DNA of 64,000 bases from Gilliamella sp. ESL0443 (lineage in GTDB: Bacteria; Pseudomonadota; Gammaproteobacteria; Enterobacterales; Orbaceae): assembly GCF_019469165.1 (NCBI RefSeq), contig NZ_CP048263.1, positions 1 through 64,000 on the forward strand. The letters run 5' to 3'. A program made the translations under genes and the position numbers. The notes under the pieces were generated by a model that was not told the DNA's origin, did no database searches, and worked only from the letters and a program-made list of their open reading frames with translations. Shown here piece after piece: positions 43,601-52,401 of this stretch; positions within the stretch are counted from its first letter, which is position 1; the number at the start of each line of letters is the position of its first letter.

Positions 43601-43725
43601 TTTAACAATTTATATTGGCGAGTTTGTGCAAGCGCTACATTCGGCATTAATCCTAAAGTAGCGACAGTTGTTCCTGCCATGCCACCAGCACAGATCTTAA
43701 AGAACTGTCTACGGTTAAATAGCAT
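40657..43725 (-). CDS. fdoG: Formate dehydrogenase-O catalytic subunit, cysteine form
   Basis: Periplasmic molybdenum-bisMGD enzyme oxidising formate to CO2. It has 1022 aa. The twin-arginine leader is NRRQFFK at residues 4-10, and the N-terminal [4Fe-4S] motif is CTYCSVGCGML near 50-60. The active-site segment reads ARVCHGP, with Cys196 (codon TGC at 43138-43140) exactly where E. coli FdnG and FdoG have selenocysteine. TFGRGAMTNNW and NAAEAHPVGFKW follow. fdoG-fdoH-fdoI-fdhE are in the E. coli order. An FNR-like site lies about 125 bases upstream. Confidence 0.96.
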   Translation of the reverse strand: MLFNRRQFFKICAGGMAGTTVATLGLMPNVALAQTRQYKLLKSKETRNNCTYCSVGCGMLLYSRGDGAKNAESSIFHIEGDPDHPVSRGSLCPKGAGVLDYIKSEQRVKYPEYRAPGSDKWQRISWDEAIDRIARLMKADRDKNFQEKNEQGTTVNRWTTTGWLVTSAASNETGWLAFKVARSLGMLSLETQARVCHGPSVSSLGATFGRGAMTNNWNDIKNANVVIVMGGNAAEAHPVGFKWAIEAKITNGAELIAIDPRFHRTASVADHYVPIRAGSDIAFLLGIINYLITNNEVNFEYLITHSNASLIVRDDFNFDNNSGLFSGYDAENRQYDQTSWAYQKDENGFALRDKTLSHPRCVWNLLKQHVSRYTPEIVNKITGSPVDGFLHVCRSLASTKTNDRAATFLYALGWTQHTYGTQIIRTAAMIQLILGNIGVMGGGINALRGHSNIQGLTDVGLLSNRLPAYLDLPKDSQTSLEQYLAEKTPKPLGPNEVNFWGNYPKFFISFMKAMYGDKATGDNNWGFDWLPKWDKTYDILRFSKMMRDGQANGFICQGFNPLAALPDKNSIREGLSKLKFLVNIDPLPTETAEFWKNHGESNDVDPSKIQTEVFRLPANCFAEENGTIVNSSRLLQWHWAAARPPYESLYDPEIIARIYLRIKELYEEEGGAYHEPINNLTWDYQDPEGPAAEELAKECNGRALADITDTNGNIILKKGQLLSGFSQLKADGTTSSGIWIFCGSWTEQGNQMARRDPSDPSGKGIHAGWAWAWPMNRRVLYNRASTDENGKPWDPNRMLIKWNGTSWVGNDVPDFTATLSPDSGAGAFIMNNDGLGGLFCLNRLVDGPFPEHYEPFETPISNNPMHPKQVNSPVARAFKEDLARLGKADEFPYVGTTYSITEHFHFWTQHARLASITQPEQFIELSENLANKKGIKLGDTVKVTSYRGYIKAKAVVTKRLPTLTVDGKEIETIGIPIVWGFTGQTKKGFLVNELTPHLGDANSQTPEYKSFLVNIEKVTTAA

Positions 43726-43849
43726 ATGAACTCCTTAAAAAGCTGACATTACATTTTATTATCTAATTTTTTCGATGTTATAAACATCCTTACTAATTGT
43801 AATGATAATATTTAATTGAATGGAAATAAAGGTATACTTTCACAAAAGT

Positions 43850-43863
43850 TTGACATATATCAA
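43850..43863. promoter_or_regulatory. FNR-like site upstream of fdoG
   Basis: TTGACATATATCAA, one mismatch from the FNR consensus TTGAT-N4-ATCAA. It lies about 125 bases before the fdoG start in a 298-base intergenic region, which would link expression to oxygen limitation. Confidence 0.5.
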
Positions 43864-44023
43864 AAAAACAATGGTGCTATTTATTAAATTAGTTAATGAA
43901 GATTATAAAGAATAAAATTATTTAGAAAACAGTGATAAAGCATAAAAAAAGATACTTTATTTAATGATTGAAGTTTATTCGGCTTACCCAAAATAATCAA
44001 GTAAGCCCAAGATAATTTAATTT

Positions 44024-46441
44024 TTAAGGATTGATTTCATCAATTGTTTGCATTACACGGTTAGTAATTAATGGTTTAAGTATATTATTCATGGTTTCGA
44101 TTTTCGGTAAATTTGCATCACCTTTATCATCTAAATAACCTTGTTCCCGAAGCGAAGCAACTAGTGTTGAAAAAACACCTTTATCAAAAAATTCAGGAGC
44201 ATTTATACCATGTAATATTGAAAGCCGTTCTGCAATTAAACGTCCTTCTTTTTCTAAGGTTGCACGACTAATTGTTGGATCTTTTTGTAACAATGAAAAT
44301 GCAATGACATAGCGTTGTAATGTATCTCTTGATGATGACGCTAACAACTGTAATCCTGACATTTTTAAGTAGTTCAATGTTAATTTATCAGGTGAATAAC
44401 TTATTAGATTCAAATCAGCATAAGTTGCAATAATTTTATTAACGTATTCAGTTAATTGATCTTCATTATGATATAAAAATAGCTCTGATTTTATTAAAGG
44501 GAAGAGCAATTTAACCTGCATAAGTACTTCATCAATTGAAATGCGATTATGTTTAAGTAAAATTCTAGCCACAATTGCCGGTATAATCAGTAAATGCTGA
44601 ATATTATTGCGATAATAGGTCATCAATACTGCTTGTTCGGTCGTTAACCCCACCATTTCACCAACTTCATCAGTAGTAATGACAAATTTACCCATTTCTT
44701 TGGCATGTTCAAACATCTCTTCGGCAGTTTGATCGGGAATGGTAATCAAATCAGAGTAAGGAATGTTTTTTAATAATTTTAAAAGATAATCTAAATGCTC
44801 TAATAATTTTACTTTTGTTAATGTGCATTGATCAGCGGCTAATAATATTGAACAACATAAATTCATAGCATTAATCGCAGCCGAAGAATTGATGTGCTCC
44901 ATAATTTGTTTCGCAAGCAAATTAGTTGTTGGTGTTAACCAATTAGGGCGCGGTGTTCCTGTAGGATCAATAGCATCTCGCCATTCAGGTATATGCTGAT
45001 TTAAAAATTGATTTAAAGGTATTGGGCTCCCAAAGTTAACGTAGCCAAAGCCTAGTTTTTTTAATTTTAAGAAGGCTTTAATTGTGCTCCACAAGCTTTC
45101 TTTTTCTTTTTTAGCGCCACGCAGCTCGTTAGCATAAGTGGCAACTTCTAAAACATGTTCATAACCAATATAGAGCGGGACAATTGTGATTGGGCGTGTA
45201 TCACCCCGTAATAAAGTTTGGATTGTCATCAACAACATTCCGGTTTTAGGGTCGAGTAGTCTTCCTGTGCGTGAGCGCCCACCTTCAATGAAATATTCGA
45301 CGGCATAACCCCGGATAAATAACTCTGCTAAATACTCTCTAAATACGGCGGTATAGAGTTTGTTACCTTTAAATGAACGGCGGATAAAAAATGCCCCTAA
45401 GCGCCTAAAAATAGGGCCTGCTGGCCAGAAATTTAAATTGATACCAGCTGCAATATGTGGTGGAACTAATCCTTGCCGATAAAGTACATAAGACAATAAC
45501 AAATAGTCCATATGACTTCGATGACATGGTGCGTAAACGATTTCGTGTCCATTTTCAGCAAGCTCTCGAACTGGGTCAGCATTCGTTACTTTTAAACCTT
45601 GATAAAGTCTATTCCATGCCCAAGTAAGAACAGAGTCAGTCACTCTTAGCATGCGGTAAGAAAAATTAGCCGCGATTTCATTTAGAAGTGATAAAGCATT
45701 TTTCTTGGCTTTATCTAGCCCAATATGTTTACTTTTAGCTTCTTCTTGTATTGCTTCAGCAAGAGCTGGGTTAGTTAATAATTTATTAAGCATTTCCTGT
45801 CTAACAGGCAATTTAGGACCAACAGAAGCCGCTCTTTGTTTAGCAAAGTGAATACGTGCTACACGCGCAAGTTTATGTGCTAAAACAGAAATATCTTGTT
45901 TATCGTCGACTTTAATATCTTTAAAAGATACGGTTCGAGAAAATCGAGTATAGCAGTCACGACCAGAAATTAAGATTTTATAAAGTTTATAGGTAGCACC
46001 TAACACTTGCAGTGAAGGCATTTTTTTGCCTTCTTTATCTGGTTTACGACCAAACATTACAGATACAGGCAACATTTGAACATCAAGTTCATCATTTTGT
46101 TGATGGGCTGAAATGTATTCCCTTAAAATTTCGATAGATTTATTTTTTTGTTTACTTGAAGCAAAAATTCCTGGGCCTTTATCGATATAAATATAAGCAG
46201 GTACAGTTTTATCATTAATATCAATTCCTAATAAAGGATCTGGTAAATGATATTTTAGACAAAGCGACCTAACTACCATTAAATCAATTTGAGAGTTATA
46301 AGGAAGCACATACAAAATTGGACGATGGATATCGAGGTCCAGTTCAGTAATGGGATCGGTAGGAATTGGTTTACTTTTAACAAAAAGCTTAACAGGAATT
46401 TGAATTAGTGAAAAATAAATTTTTGTCCACCAAGAAAACAT
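44024..46441 (-). CDS. plsB: Glycerol-3-phosphate acyltransferase PlsB
   Basis: Inner-membrane enzyme that acylates sn-glycerol-3-phosphate at position 1, the first step of phospholipid synthesis. It has about 805 aa, the E. coli length. Catalytic HX4D is in CHRSHMDYLL, and the substrate motifs are GAFFIRRSF and FIEGGRSRTGR. The N-terminus (MFSWWTKIYFSLI) is like the E. coli one. I start at ATG 46441, nine bases after GAGG; an ATG at 46456 lies on that site. Confidence 0.95.
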   Translation of the reverse strand: MFSWWTKIYFSLIQIPVKLFVKSKPIPTDPITELDLDIHRPILYVLPYNSQIDLMVVRSLCLKYHLPDPLLGIDINDKTVPAYIYIDKGPGIFASSKQKNKSIEILREYISAHQQNDELDVQMLPVSVMFGRKPDKEGKKMPSLQVLGATYKLYKILISGRDCYTRFSRTVSFKDIKVDDKQDISVLAHKLARVARIHFAKQRAASVGPKLPVRQEMLNKLLTNPALAEAIQEEAKSKHIGLDKAKKNALSLLNEIAANFSYRMLRVTDSVLTWAWNRLYQGLKVTNADPVRELAENGHEIVYAPCHRSHMDYLLLSYVLYRQGLVPPHIAAGINLNFWPAGPIFRRLGAFFIRRSFKGNKLYTAVFREYLAELFIRGYAVEYFIEGGRSRTGRLLDPKTGMLLMTIQTLLRGDTRPITIVPLYIGYEHVLEVATYANELRGAKKEKESLWSTIKAFLKLKKLGFGYVNFGSPIPLNQFLNQHIPEWRDAIDPTGTPRPNWLTPTTNLLAKQIMEHINSSAAINAMNLCCSILLAADQCTLTKVKLLEHLDYLLKLLKNIPYSDLITIPDQTAEEMFEHAKEMGKFVITTDEVGEMVGLTTEQAVLMTYYRNNIQHLLIIPAIVARILLKHNRISIDEVLMQVKLLFPLIKSELFLYHNEDQLTEYVNKIIATYADLNLISYSPDKLTLNYLKMSGLQLLASSSRDTLQRYVIAFSLLQKDPTISRATLEKEGRLIAERLSILHGINAPEFFDKGVFSTLVASLREQGYLDDKGDANLPKIETMNNILKPLITNRVMQTIDEINP

Positions 46442-46901
46442 AAAAATAAACCTCATACTTTGTTGCTAACTATATACTTAAATCATTTTAAGTTATTTAT
46501 TTACCAACCTAATAATGAATGTTTAAGCTGTAAATTGATATGATTACTCTAATATAAAAAACATTAATCCAAGTATATATGCGTTACAGTATAGCAAATT
46601 TGCATAATCTTGTAGTGATTACATTATAATAATGACAACGTATTATAAAGGTTTATTTCTATCAGCACCATATCAGCATGAATTGAATATTACCGTTAAT
46701 TAAAGCAAATTATTAACACAATTTTCATTAAGGATACAAATCGGTTATTCTTTATTTGCAATGTTAGCATTAAATTTATTATAAGTTTTCTTTAGTCTTA
46801 CCTAAAAAATAATTTACGCTAGTAAGCGTATACTAACAATTGCACTTTATATATCTATCGCCTAGAATAACTATCTTTATTTTGCTACGAAGAATCTATT
46901 T
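46442..46901. other. Divergent intergenic region between plsB and the permease gene
   Basis: 460 AT-rich bases with no reading frame. The notable element is a perfect inverted repeat at 46815-46830, about 70 bases before the permease. Promoters for both genes must lie here, but none is distinct. Confidence 0.5.
46815..46830. promoter_or_regulatory. Perfect 6-4-6 palindrome, possible operator
   Basis: TACGCT-AGTA-AGCGTA. Its GC content stands out from the surrounding DNA. The position upstream of the permease gene fits a regulator-binding site, but no regulator gene is adjacent and no family consensus is recognised. Confidence 0.35.
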
Positions 46902-48245
46902 ATGAATACTATTCTTGAGCTGTTTTCCTCGGTAAATGCAGTGGTTGTTGCAGTTATTTTAATGTTAGTCCTTTCGCTTTGCCGTGTTCATGTGGTTATT
47001 AGCTTAATCATTGGTGCTTTTGTCGGTGGTTTATGTAGCCATTTAACATTAAAAGAAACAATTGACGCTTTTAATACTGGGATTAGCAACGGGGCTAATA
47101 TTGCGCTTTCTTATGCTATGCTTGGTGCGTTTGCAGTAGCAATTTCAAAATCAGGATTACCAGAATTGTTAGCTGACAAAGCCATTAAGCAGTTAACGAC
47201 TAATGATGCTAAAACTCGAATTAAATGGTTGTTAATTATCATAATCGGGTTAGTTAGTATTTCCTCACAAAATATCATCCCAATTCATATCGCCTTTATA
47301 CCGTTGTTAATTCCGCCACTTTTATATGTGATGTCGAGATTGCAACTAGATAGACGAATGATTGCTTGTATCATGACATTTGGTTTGATTACACCATATA
47401 TGTTTTTACCTGTCGGATTCGGTAATATTTTCTTAAATCAAATCTTATTAAAAAATATTATTTCATCGGGGATGGATGTTAGCCATGTTAATGTTATGCA
47501 TGCTATGGCTATTCCGGCTTTTGGTATGTTTGTTGGTCTACTTTGGGCTATTTTCGTTAGTTATCGTAAACCGAGACAATATAAACTGATTCATGAAGAA
47601 AGCCATGCCGAAGAGTTTAGTAATGTAAGTACTCGTTCACTTGTCGTCTCATTATTAGCAATTATTCTCTCTTTTACTGTCCAACTTTATACTGGATCGA
47701 TGATTTTAGGTGCTTTAATTGGCTTTATCTGCTTTATTGCTTCAGGCTCAATTAAATGGGGTGAGGCAGACGGAATCTTTACCGATGGTATCAAAATGAT
47801 GGCGATGATCGGCTTTGTGATGATATCAGCTCAAGGCTTTGCTGAAGTATTAAAACAGACTCATGAAATAGAACCATTAGTTGTTAATAGTGCCTCATTA
47901 TTTGCGGGGAATAAAGTAGTTGCATCTTTTATGATGATGTTAGTTGGCTTGATCATTACACTTGGTATTGGTTCATCTTTCTCTACTGTACCAATTATTG
48001 CAGCTATCTATGTTCCTTTATGTGTTCAGTTGGGCTTTTCACCAATAGCAACCGTTTGTTTAATTGGTGCGTCAGGAGCGATTGGCGATGCAGGTTCACC
48101 TCCTTCAGATACTATTTTAGCAACATCTGCTGGTTTAAACAGTGATGGTCAGCATGATCATATAAGAGATAGTGTTATTCCAACCTTTACCCATTTTAAT
48201 ATTCCATTGTTTATAGCTGGTTGGGTGGGATCATTAATTTTATAA
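46902..48245 (+). CDS. NhaC/IT-superfamily permease, putative amino acid or Na+/H+ transporter
   Basis: A polytopic inner-membrane protein of 447 aa with about 11-12 hydrophobic segments, resembling the Na+/H+ antiporter-like family that includes Haemophilus HI0325-type proteins and the B. subtilis histidine permease YuiF. Conserved-looking features are SQNIIPIHIAFIPLLIPPLL near 120-140 and GASGAIGDAGSPPSDT near 385-400, a probable substrate- or ion-binding re-entrant loop. The substrate is not evident from sequence or neighbours; rsmB downstream is unrelated. Confidence 0.65.
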   Translation: MNTILELFSSVNAVVVAVILMLVLSLCRVHVVISLIIGAFVGGLCSHLTLKETIDAFNTGISNGANIALSYAMLGAFAVAISKSGLPELLADKAIKQLTTNDAKTRIKWLLIIIIGLVSISSQNIIPIHIAFIPLLIPPLLYVMSRLQLDRRMIACIMTFGLITPYMFLPVGFGNIFLNQILLKNIISSGMDVSHVNVMHAMAIPAFGMFVGLLWAIFVSYRKPRQYKLIHEESHAEEFSNVSTRSLVVSLLAIILSFTVQLYTGSMILGALIGFICFIASGSIKWGEADGIFTDGIKMMAMIGFVMISAQGFAEVLKQTHEIEPLVVNSASLFAGNKVVASFMMMLVGLIITLGIGSSFSTVPIIAAIYVPLCVQLGFSPIATVCLIGASGAIGDAGSPPSDTILATSAGLNSDGQHDHIRDSVIPTFTHFNIPLFIAGWVGSLIL

Positions 48246-48280
48246 ATGTTTAGATTGATGAGTTAAGGTCATTATTGGTT

Positions 48281-49567
48281 ATGAATAAAAAGTCACACTC
48301 AAATATTCGAGCTATTTGTGCTAAAGCGATTTTTAATGTACTTGAAGAGGGGCAATCGCTTAGTACGGCCTTAACGTTATTTAGCCATAAAGTAGCAGAA
48401 AAAGATCGCGCGCTAATGCAAGAAATCTGTTTTGGTGTGATGCGTGTTTTACCTGAACTTAATTTTTATATTCATACTTTGATGAATAAAGTTCTTACCG
48501 GGAAAAATCGAGTTCTACACTATTTATTGTTAGTGGGTATTTACCAAATTTTATATACCAGAATACCTGAACATGCAGCTGTAGGTGAAACAGTTAATGC
48601 AGTAAATGATTTAAAAAAATCAGCGCTCAAAGGATTAGTAAATGGCGTATTGCGTGAATTTTTACGCCAACAAGAATCATTACAACGAAAATTTGTACAG
48701 GATGATAAAACACCTCAAACTTTGCATCCAAGTTGGTTAGTTAATCGTCTTAAGCAAGCTTATCCCGAGAAATGGCAAGCAATCATTTCTGCCAATAACC
48801 AAAAACCACCAATGTGGTTACGCGTTAATCTTAATCACTATTCAGTTAGTGAGTATCAACAATTGTTAACTGAACGGCAAATTGAATCAGAAGCTTTTGC
48901 TGATTTGCCTTGTGCTATTAGGGTATTATCGCCTGTAAATGTAACGAAATTACCTTATTTTGCTGAAGGAGCCGTTACCGTACAGGATTTGTCTGCTCAA
49001 TATGCTGCATATTTGTTAGAACCCCAAAATGGTGAGAAAATTTTGGATATGTGTGCCGCTCCAGGTGGAAAAACAACCCATATCTTAGAAATTGCACCTA
49101 AAGCAAATTTATTAGCGGTAGATGTTGATGCAGGTCGTGCTAAACGTATTGAAGAAAATCTGGCTCGCCTAAAACAAGTAGCAGAAGTTAAAGTGGGTGA
49201 TGGTCTTACACCGGAAAAATGGTGCTTGGGTAAACAATTTGACCGAATTTTGCTTGACGCACCATGCTCGGCAACAGGCGTAATTCGTCGCCATCCTGAT
49301 ATCAAGTGGTTACGGCGAGATAGTGATATTGCGCAACTCACTGAATTGCAACATGGGATCTTAACCAATATTTGGTCTTATTTAAAAACAGGTGGCACTT
49401 TAGTCTATGCTACCTGTTCAATCCTACCTGATGAAAACAGATTGCAAATTGAGCGTTTTTTAAAAGAAAACAGCAATGCCCAACTTGTGGGTGATACGAA
49501 ACAATTTTTACCAACTATACACGGCGGCGATGGCTTTTTCTATGCTGTTTTAAAAAAAAGTAGTTAA
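48281..49567 (+). CDS. rsmB: 16S rRNA m5C967 methyltransferase RsmB
   Basis: SAM-dependent enzyme methylating C967 of 16S rRNA. It has 428 aa: an N-terminal NusB-like RNA-binding domain (to about 140) and a Rossmann domain with AAPGGKTTH near 255, the DAPCSATG motif with the first conserved Cys, and YATCSILP with the catalytic Cys. The ATG at 48281 matches the E. coli N-terminus; a TTG at 48275, nearer to AAGG, would add two residues. The usual neighbours fmt and trkA are absent. Confidence 0.93.
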   Translation: MNKKSHSNIRAICAKAIFNVLEEGQSLSTALTLFSHKVAEKDRALMQEICFGVMRVLPELNFYIHTLMNKVLTGKNRVLHYLLLVGIYQILYTRIPEHAAVGETVNAVNDLKKSALKGLVNGVLREFLRQQESLQRKFVQDDKTPQTLHPSWLVNRLKQAYPEKWQAIISANNQKPPMWLRVNLNHYSVSEYQQLLTERQIESEAFADLPCAIRVLSPVNVTKLPYFAEGAVTVQDLSAQYAAYLLEPQNGEKILDMCAAPGGKTTHILEIAPKANLLAVDVDAGRAKRIEENLARLKQVAEVKVGDGLTPEKWCLGKQFDRILLDAPCSATGVIRRHPDIKWLRRDSDIAQLTELQHGILTNIWSYLKTGGTLVYATCSILPDENRLQIERFLKENSNAQLVGDTKQFLPTIHGGDGFFYAVLKKSS

Positions 49568-49598
49568 TACATTTTTACAATGCCAGCTCTGTTTAAAA

Positions 49599-49775
49599 AT
49601 GATTAATGTATTAACGCTGAGCATCCAGCTTAAAAAGTTGGAGGAAGATGAACTTATCACTCGTAGTGTATATGGTGAAAAAACACCACTTAAAGTGTTA
49701 TACAAATTACCCCCTTTGGGTGAAAAAATTGGCCCAGCACTTGAACAGCTTTGTATGTGGGGACTATCTGTTTAG
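49599..49775 (+). pseudogene. Remnant of an HxlR-family transcriptional regulator
   Basis: A 58-codon open frame encoding only the C-terminal half of an HxlR-type winged helix protein: LTLSIQLKKLEEDELITRS (recognition helix and start of the wing), PLKVLYKLPPLGEKIGPALE and LCMWGLSV at the end. The N-terminal half with its usual Cys is missing and upstream frames are closed. It is probably the relic of a deleted gene. The dispersed repeat copy C lies 70 bases downstream. Confidence 0.65.
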
Positions 49776-49836
49776 TATTCTTTCTTCATTTCTAAACTGA
49801 AGCTAATTAATATTGATTAACAATGAAATTTCTTGC

Positions 49837-49864
49837 AAAAAAAGTTGAGGAACAGGGTTTTTGA
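49837..49864 (+). repeat. Dispersed intergenic repeat, copy C
   Basis: AAAAAAAGTT then GAGGAACAGGGTTTTTGA (49847-49864). One base differs from the core of copies A and B. As in copy A, the core is preceded by AAAAAAAGTT. It lies about 100 bases before serB, next to the regulator remnant. Confidence 0.6.
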
Positions 49865-49967
49865 GCCGTAAAATTTAAGAAATAACTTCTTATAATCCTT
49901 ACTTGGACAATCTTTAGTAGATATGGTAAATTCCGAATCTGTTTTACATTTTTAAGACTTTCGATAT

Positions 49968-50942
49968 ATGGCTTATACATTAACCTATAATGATCTCCCA
50001 GAAAATATTCAATACTGGCAAGGTTTACCTTTGTCTTTAAATGGTTGTGAAGTTGTTCCATTGGATTACAATGCGGGTAAAACGGGTTGGATTATTTATG
50101 GGAAAAAGTTAAATAAAACACTGCTTTCAAAATTTCAAAGACAACTTGCAATGCCAATGGTTGTAGTTTCATCTTGGAAAATTAAAACCTATCAAATAGT
50201 ACGTATTGCTGGCGTAATGCCGAAAAAAGCCAAATCGATTTCGCTAACATTAGGTATTGATGTTTCACCAATTGATAATTTACCCACATTGCATTCTCCA
50301 GGTTTATTAGTTATGGATATGGACTCGACTGCAATTGGTATTGAGTGTATTGATGAACTAGCAAAATTACATGGTGTCGGTGAACAAGTTGCTGCAGTGA
50401 CTGAGCTTGCTATGCGTGGTGAACTTGATTTTGCTACCAGCTTACGTAAACGAGTTGCTACCTTAAAAGGCGCACAGCAAGATATTTTAGAACAAGTAAA
50501 AGAGAGTCTACCATTAACACCAGGATTAACTTATTTAGTTAAAGAGTTGCATAAAAAAAATTGGCATGTTGCCATTGTTTCGGGTGGATTTACCTATTTT
50601 GCAAATCATTTAAAAAAGAAGTTAAAATTAATTGATGCTCACGCTAATGAATTAGAAATTAAAAACGGTAAGCTGACAGGTAAAGTTAATGGGCAAATTG
50701 TTGATGCTAAATATAAAGCGCGGATGTTACAACAATTAGCCACCTCTTTAGATATTCCTATTGAGCAAACTGTTGCGATTGGTGATGGGGCAAATGATTT
50801 AATGATGATTAGAATTGCAGGGCTTGGTGTTGCTTATCATGGAAAGCCTAAAGTCGTTGAAAAAGCAAGAATCAGCATCAATTATGCTGATTTAACCGGT
50901 TTATGGTGCATCTTATCTACCAGTTTATTAAGTGAAGGCTAG
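49968..50942 (+). CDS. serB: Phosphoserine phosphatase SerB
   Basis: HAD-family enzyme for the last step of serine synthesis. It has 324 aa. The N-terminal regulatory region (to about 105) precedes motif I MDMDSTAIGIECIDELA near 113-129, motif II VSGGF, and the C-terminal AIGDGANDLMMI near 270. serB-radA is the enteric order. radA starts nine bases after its stop. Confidence 0.94.
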   Translation: MAYTLTYNDLPENIQYWQGLPLSLNGCEVVPLDYNAGKTGWIIYGKKLNKTLLSKFQRQLAMPMVVVSSWKIKTYQIVRIAGVMPKKAKSISLTLGIDVSPIDNLPTLHSPGLLVMDMDSTAIGIECIDELAKLHGVGEQVAAVTELAMRGELDFATSLRKRVATLKGAQQDILEQVKESLPLTPGLTYLVKELHKKNWHVAIVSGGFTYFANHLKKKLKLIDAHANELEIKNGKLTGKVNGQIVDAKYKARMLQQLATSLDIPIEQTVAIGDGANDLMMIRIAGLGVAYHGKPKVVEKARISINYADLTGLWCILSTSLLSEG

Positions 50943-50951
50943 GAGAAGAAT

Positions 50952-52328
50952 TTGGCAAAAACAGTAAAGCGCGCTTATGTCTGTAATGATTGTGGTGCTG
51001 ACTATCCTCGTTGGCAAGGTCAATGTAGCGCTTGTCATGCATGGAATACCATTACTGAAGTTAGGTTAGCTAGTAGTTCATCACGCAATGACCGATTAAC
51101 CGGCTATGCCGGTGGTGCAGGGCAAACTAAAATCCAAAAATTATCTGAAATTAGTCTGGAAGCCTTACCCAGATTTTCAACTGGATTTTCTGAATTTGAC
51201 CGTGTACTTGGTGGTGGTGTAGTACCAGGTAGTGCTATCTTAATTGGTGGTAACCCCGGTGCCGGTAAAAGTACTTTGCTACTGCAAACCATGAGTAAAC
51301 TGTCAGCACAAATGAATACGCTTTATGTTACTGGTGAGGAATCATTACAACAAGTAGCGATGCGTGCACATCGTTTAGGTTTACCGACAGATAATATTAA
51401 TATGTTGTCTGAAACCAGTATTGAGCAGATCTGTTTACTTGCTGAGCAGTCACAGCCAAAGTTAATGGTTATTGACTCAATTCAAGTTATGCATCTTGCT
51501 GATATTCAATCTTCGCCAGGTAGTGTGGCTCAAGTTCGTGAAACTGCAGCTTATTTAACGCGTTTTGCGAAAACCAAAGGCATAGCCATTATTATGGTTG
51601 GCCATGTGACTAAAGATGGCTCACTAGCTGGCCCTAAAGTACTTGAACACTGTATTGATTGCTCAATTTTACTTGATGGTGATGCTGACTCTCGATTTCG
51701 AACTTTACGTAGCCATAAAAATCGTTTTGGCGCAGTCAATGAGTTAGGTGTGTTTGCTATGACTGAACAAGGATTGAAAGAAGTCAGTAATCCATCTGCA
51801 ATCTTTTTAAGTCGTGGTGAAGAGATGTTATCGGGCAGTTCGGTAATGGTGTTATGGGAAGGTACTCGCCCATTGCTGGTTGAAATTCAAGCGTTAGTTG
51901 ATCATTCTGTATATGGCAATCCAAGGCGAGTAACTGTCGGACTTGATCAAAATCGGCTGGCACTTTTACTCGCGGTTTTGCATCGCCATGGTGGTTTACA
52001 AATGGCTGATCAGGATATTTTTGTTAACGTTGTTGGCGGAGTAAAAGTGACCGAAACTAGTGCCGATTTAGCATTGATTGCTGCATTGGTATCCAGTTTT
52101 CGAAATCGACCTTTACCACAAGATGTGGTTATTTTTGGAGAAATAGGTCTAGGAGGAGAAATACGACCAGTACCAAGTGGTCAAGAGCGTATTTCTGAAG
52201 CCGCTAAACATGGTTTCAAAAAGGCAATAGTGCCTATAGCCAATATGCCAAAGAAAAAGCCAGAAAATATGCAGATCTTTGCTGTTAAGAAAGTGTCGGA
52301 AGCGTTAGATATTTTAAGTGATCTTTAG
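50952..52328 (+). CDS. radA: DNA repair ATPase RadA
   Basis: RecA-like, DnaB-type helicase that promotes branch migration in recombinational repair. It has 458 aa: an N-terminal C4 zinc finger (CNDC and CSAC, residues 11-32), Walker A GGNPGAGKST near 97-106, the RadA-specific KNRFG near 256, and a C-terminal Lon-like domain (VPSGQERISEA). The start is a TTG at 50952 with AGGAG six bases upstream, giving the expected MAKTVKR N-terminus. Confidence 0.95.
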   Translation: MAKTVKRAYVCNDCGADYPRWQGQCSACHAWNTITEVRLASSSSRNDRLTGYAGGAGQTKIQKLSEISLEALPRFSTGFSEFDRVLGGGVVPGSAILIGGNPGAGKSTLLLQTMSKLSAQMNTLYVTGEESLQQVAMRAHRLGLPTDNINMLSETSIEQICLLAEQSQPKLMVIDSIQVMHLADIQSSPGSVAQVRETAAYLTRFAKTKGIAIIMVGHVTKDGSLAGPKVLEHCIDCSILLDGDADSRFRTLRSHKNRFGAVNELGVFAMTEQGLKEVSNPSAIFLSRGEEMLSGSSVMVLWEGTRPLLVEIQALVDHSVYGNPRRVTVGLDQNRLALLLAVLHRHGGLQMADQDIFVNVVGGVKVTETSADLALIAALVSSFRNRPLPQDVVIFGEIGLGGEIRPVPSGQERISEAAKHGFKKAIVPIANMPKKKPENMQIFAVKKVSEALDILSDL

Positions 52329-52348
52329 AGTGTTCAAATATTGCTAAA

Positions 52349-52378
52349 TACTCCGCCGATTTTTGTATCGGCGAAGTA
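52349..52378. terminator. Hairpin between convergent radA and ppnN
   Basis: TACTCCGCCGAT (52349-52360) pairs with ATCGGCGAAGTA (52367-52378), 11 of 12 pairs, six-base loop. It is placed to end both genes but lacks strong U-runs on either strand. Confidence 0.55.
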
Positions 52379-52401
52379 TAACTGGCTAATATTAAAGTTA
52401 A

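Noticed and set aside
49807-50061. An 84-codon minus-strand frame overlapping the start of serB
   Set aside because: Antisense to serB and crosses the dispersed repeat; no start signal and no family pattern.
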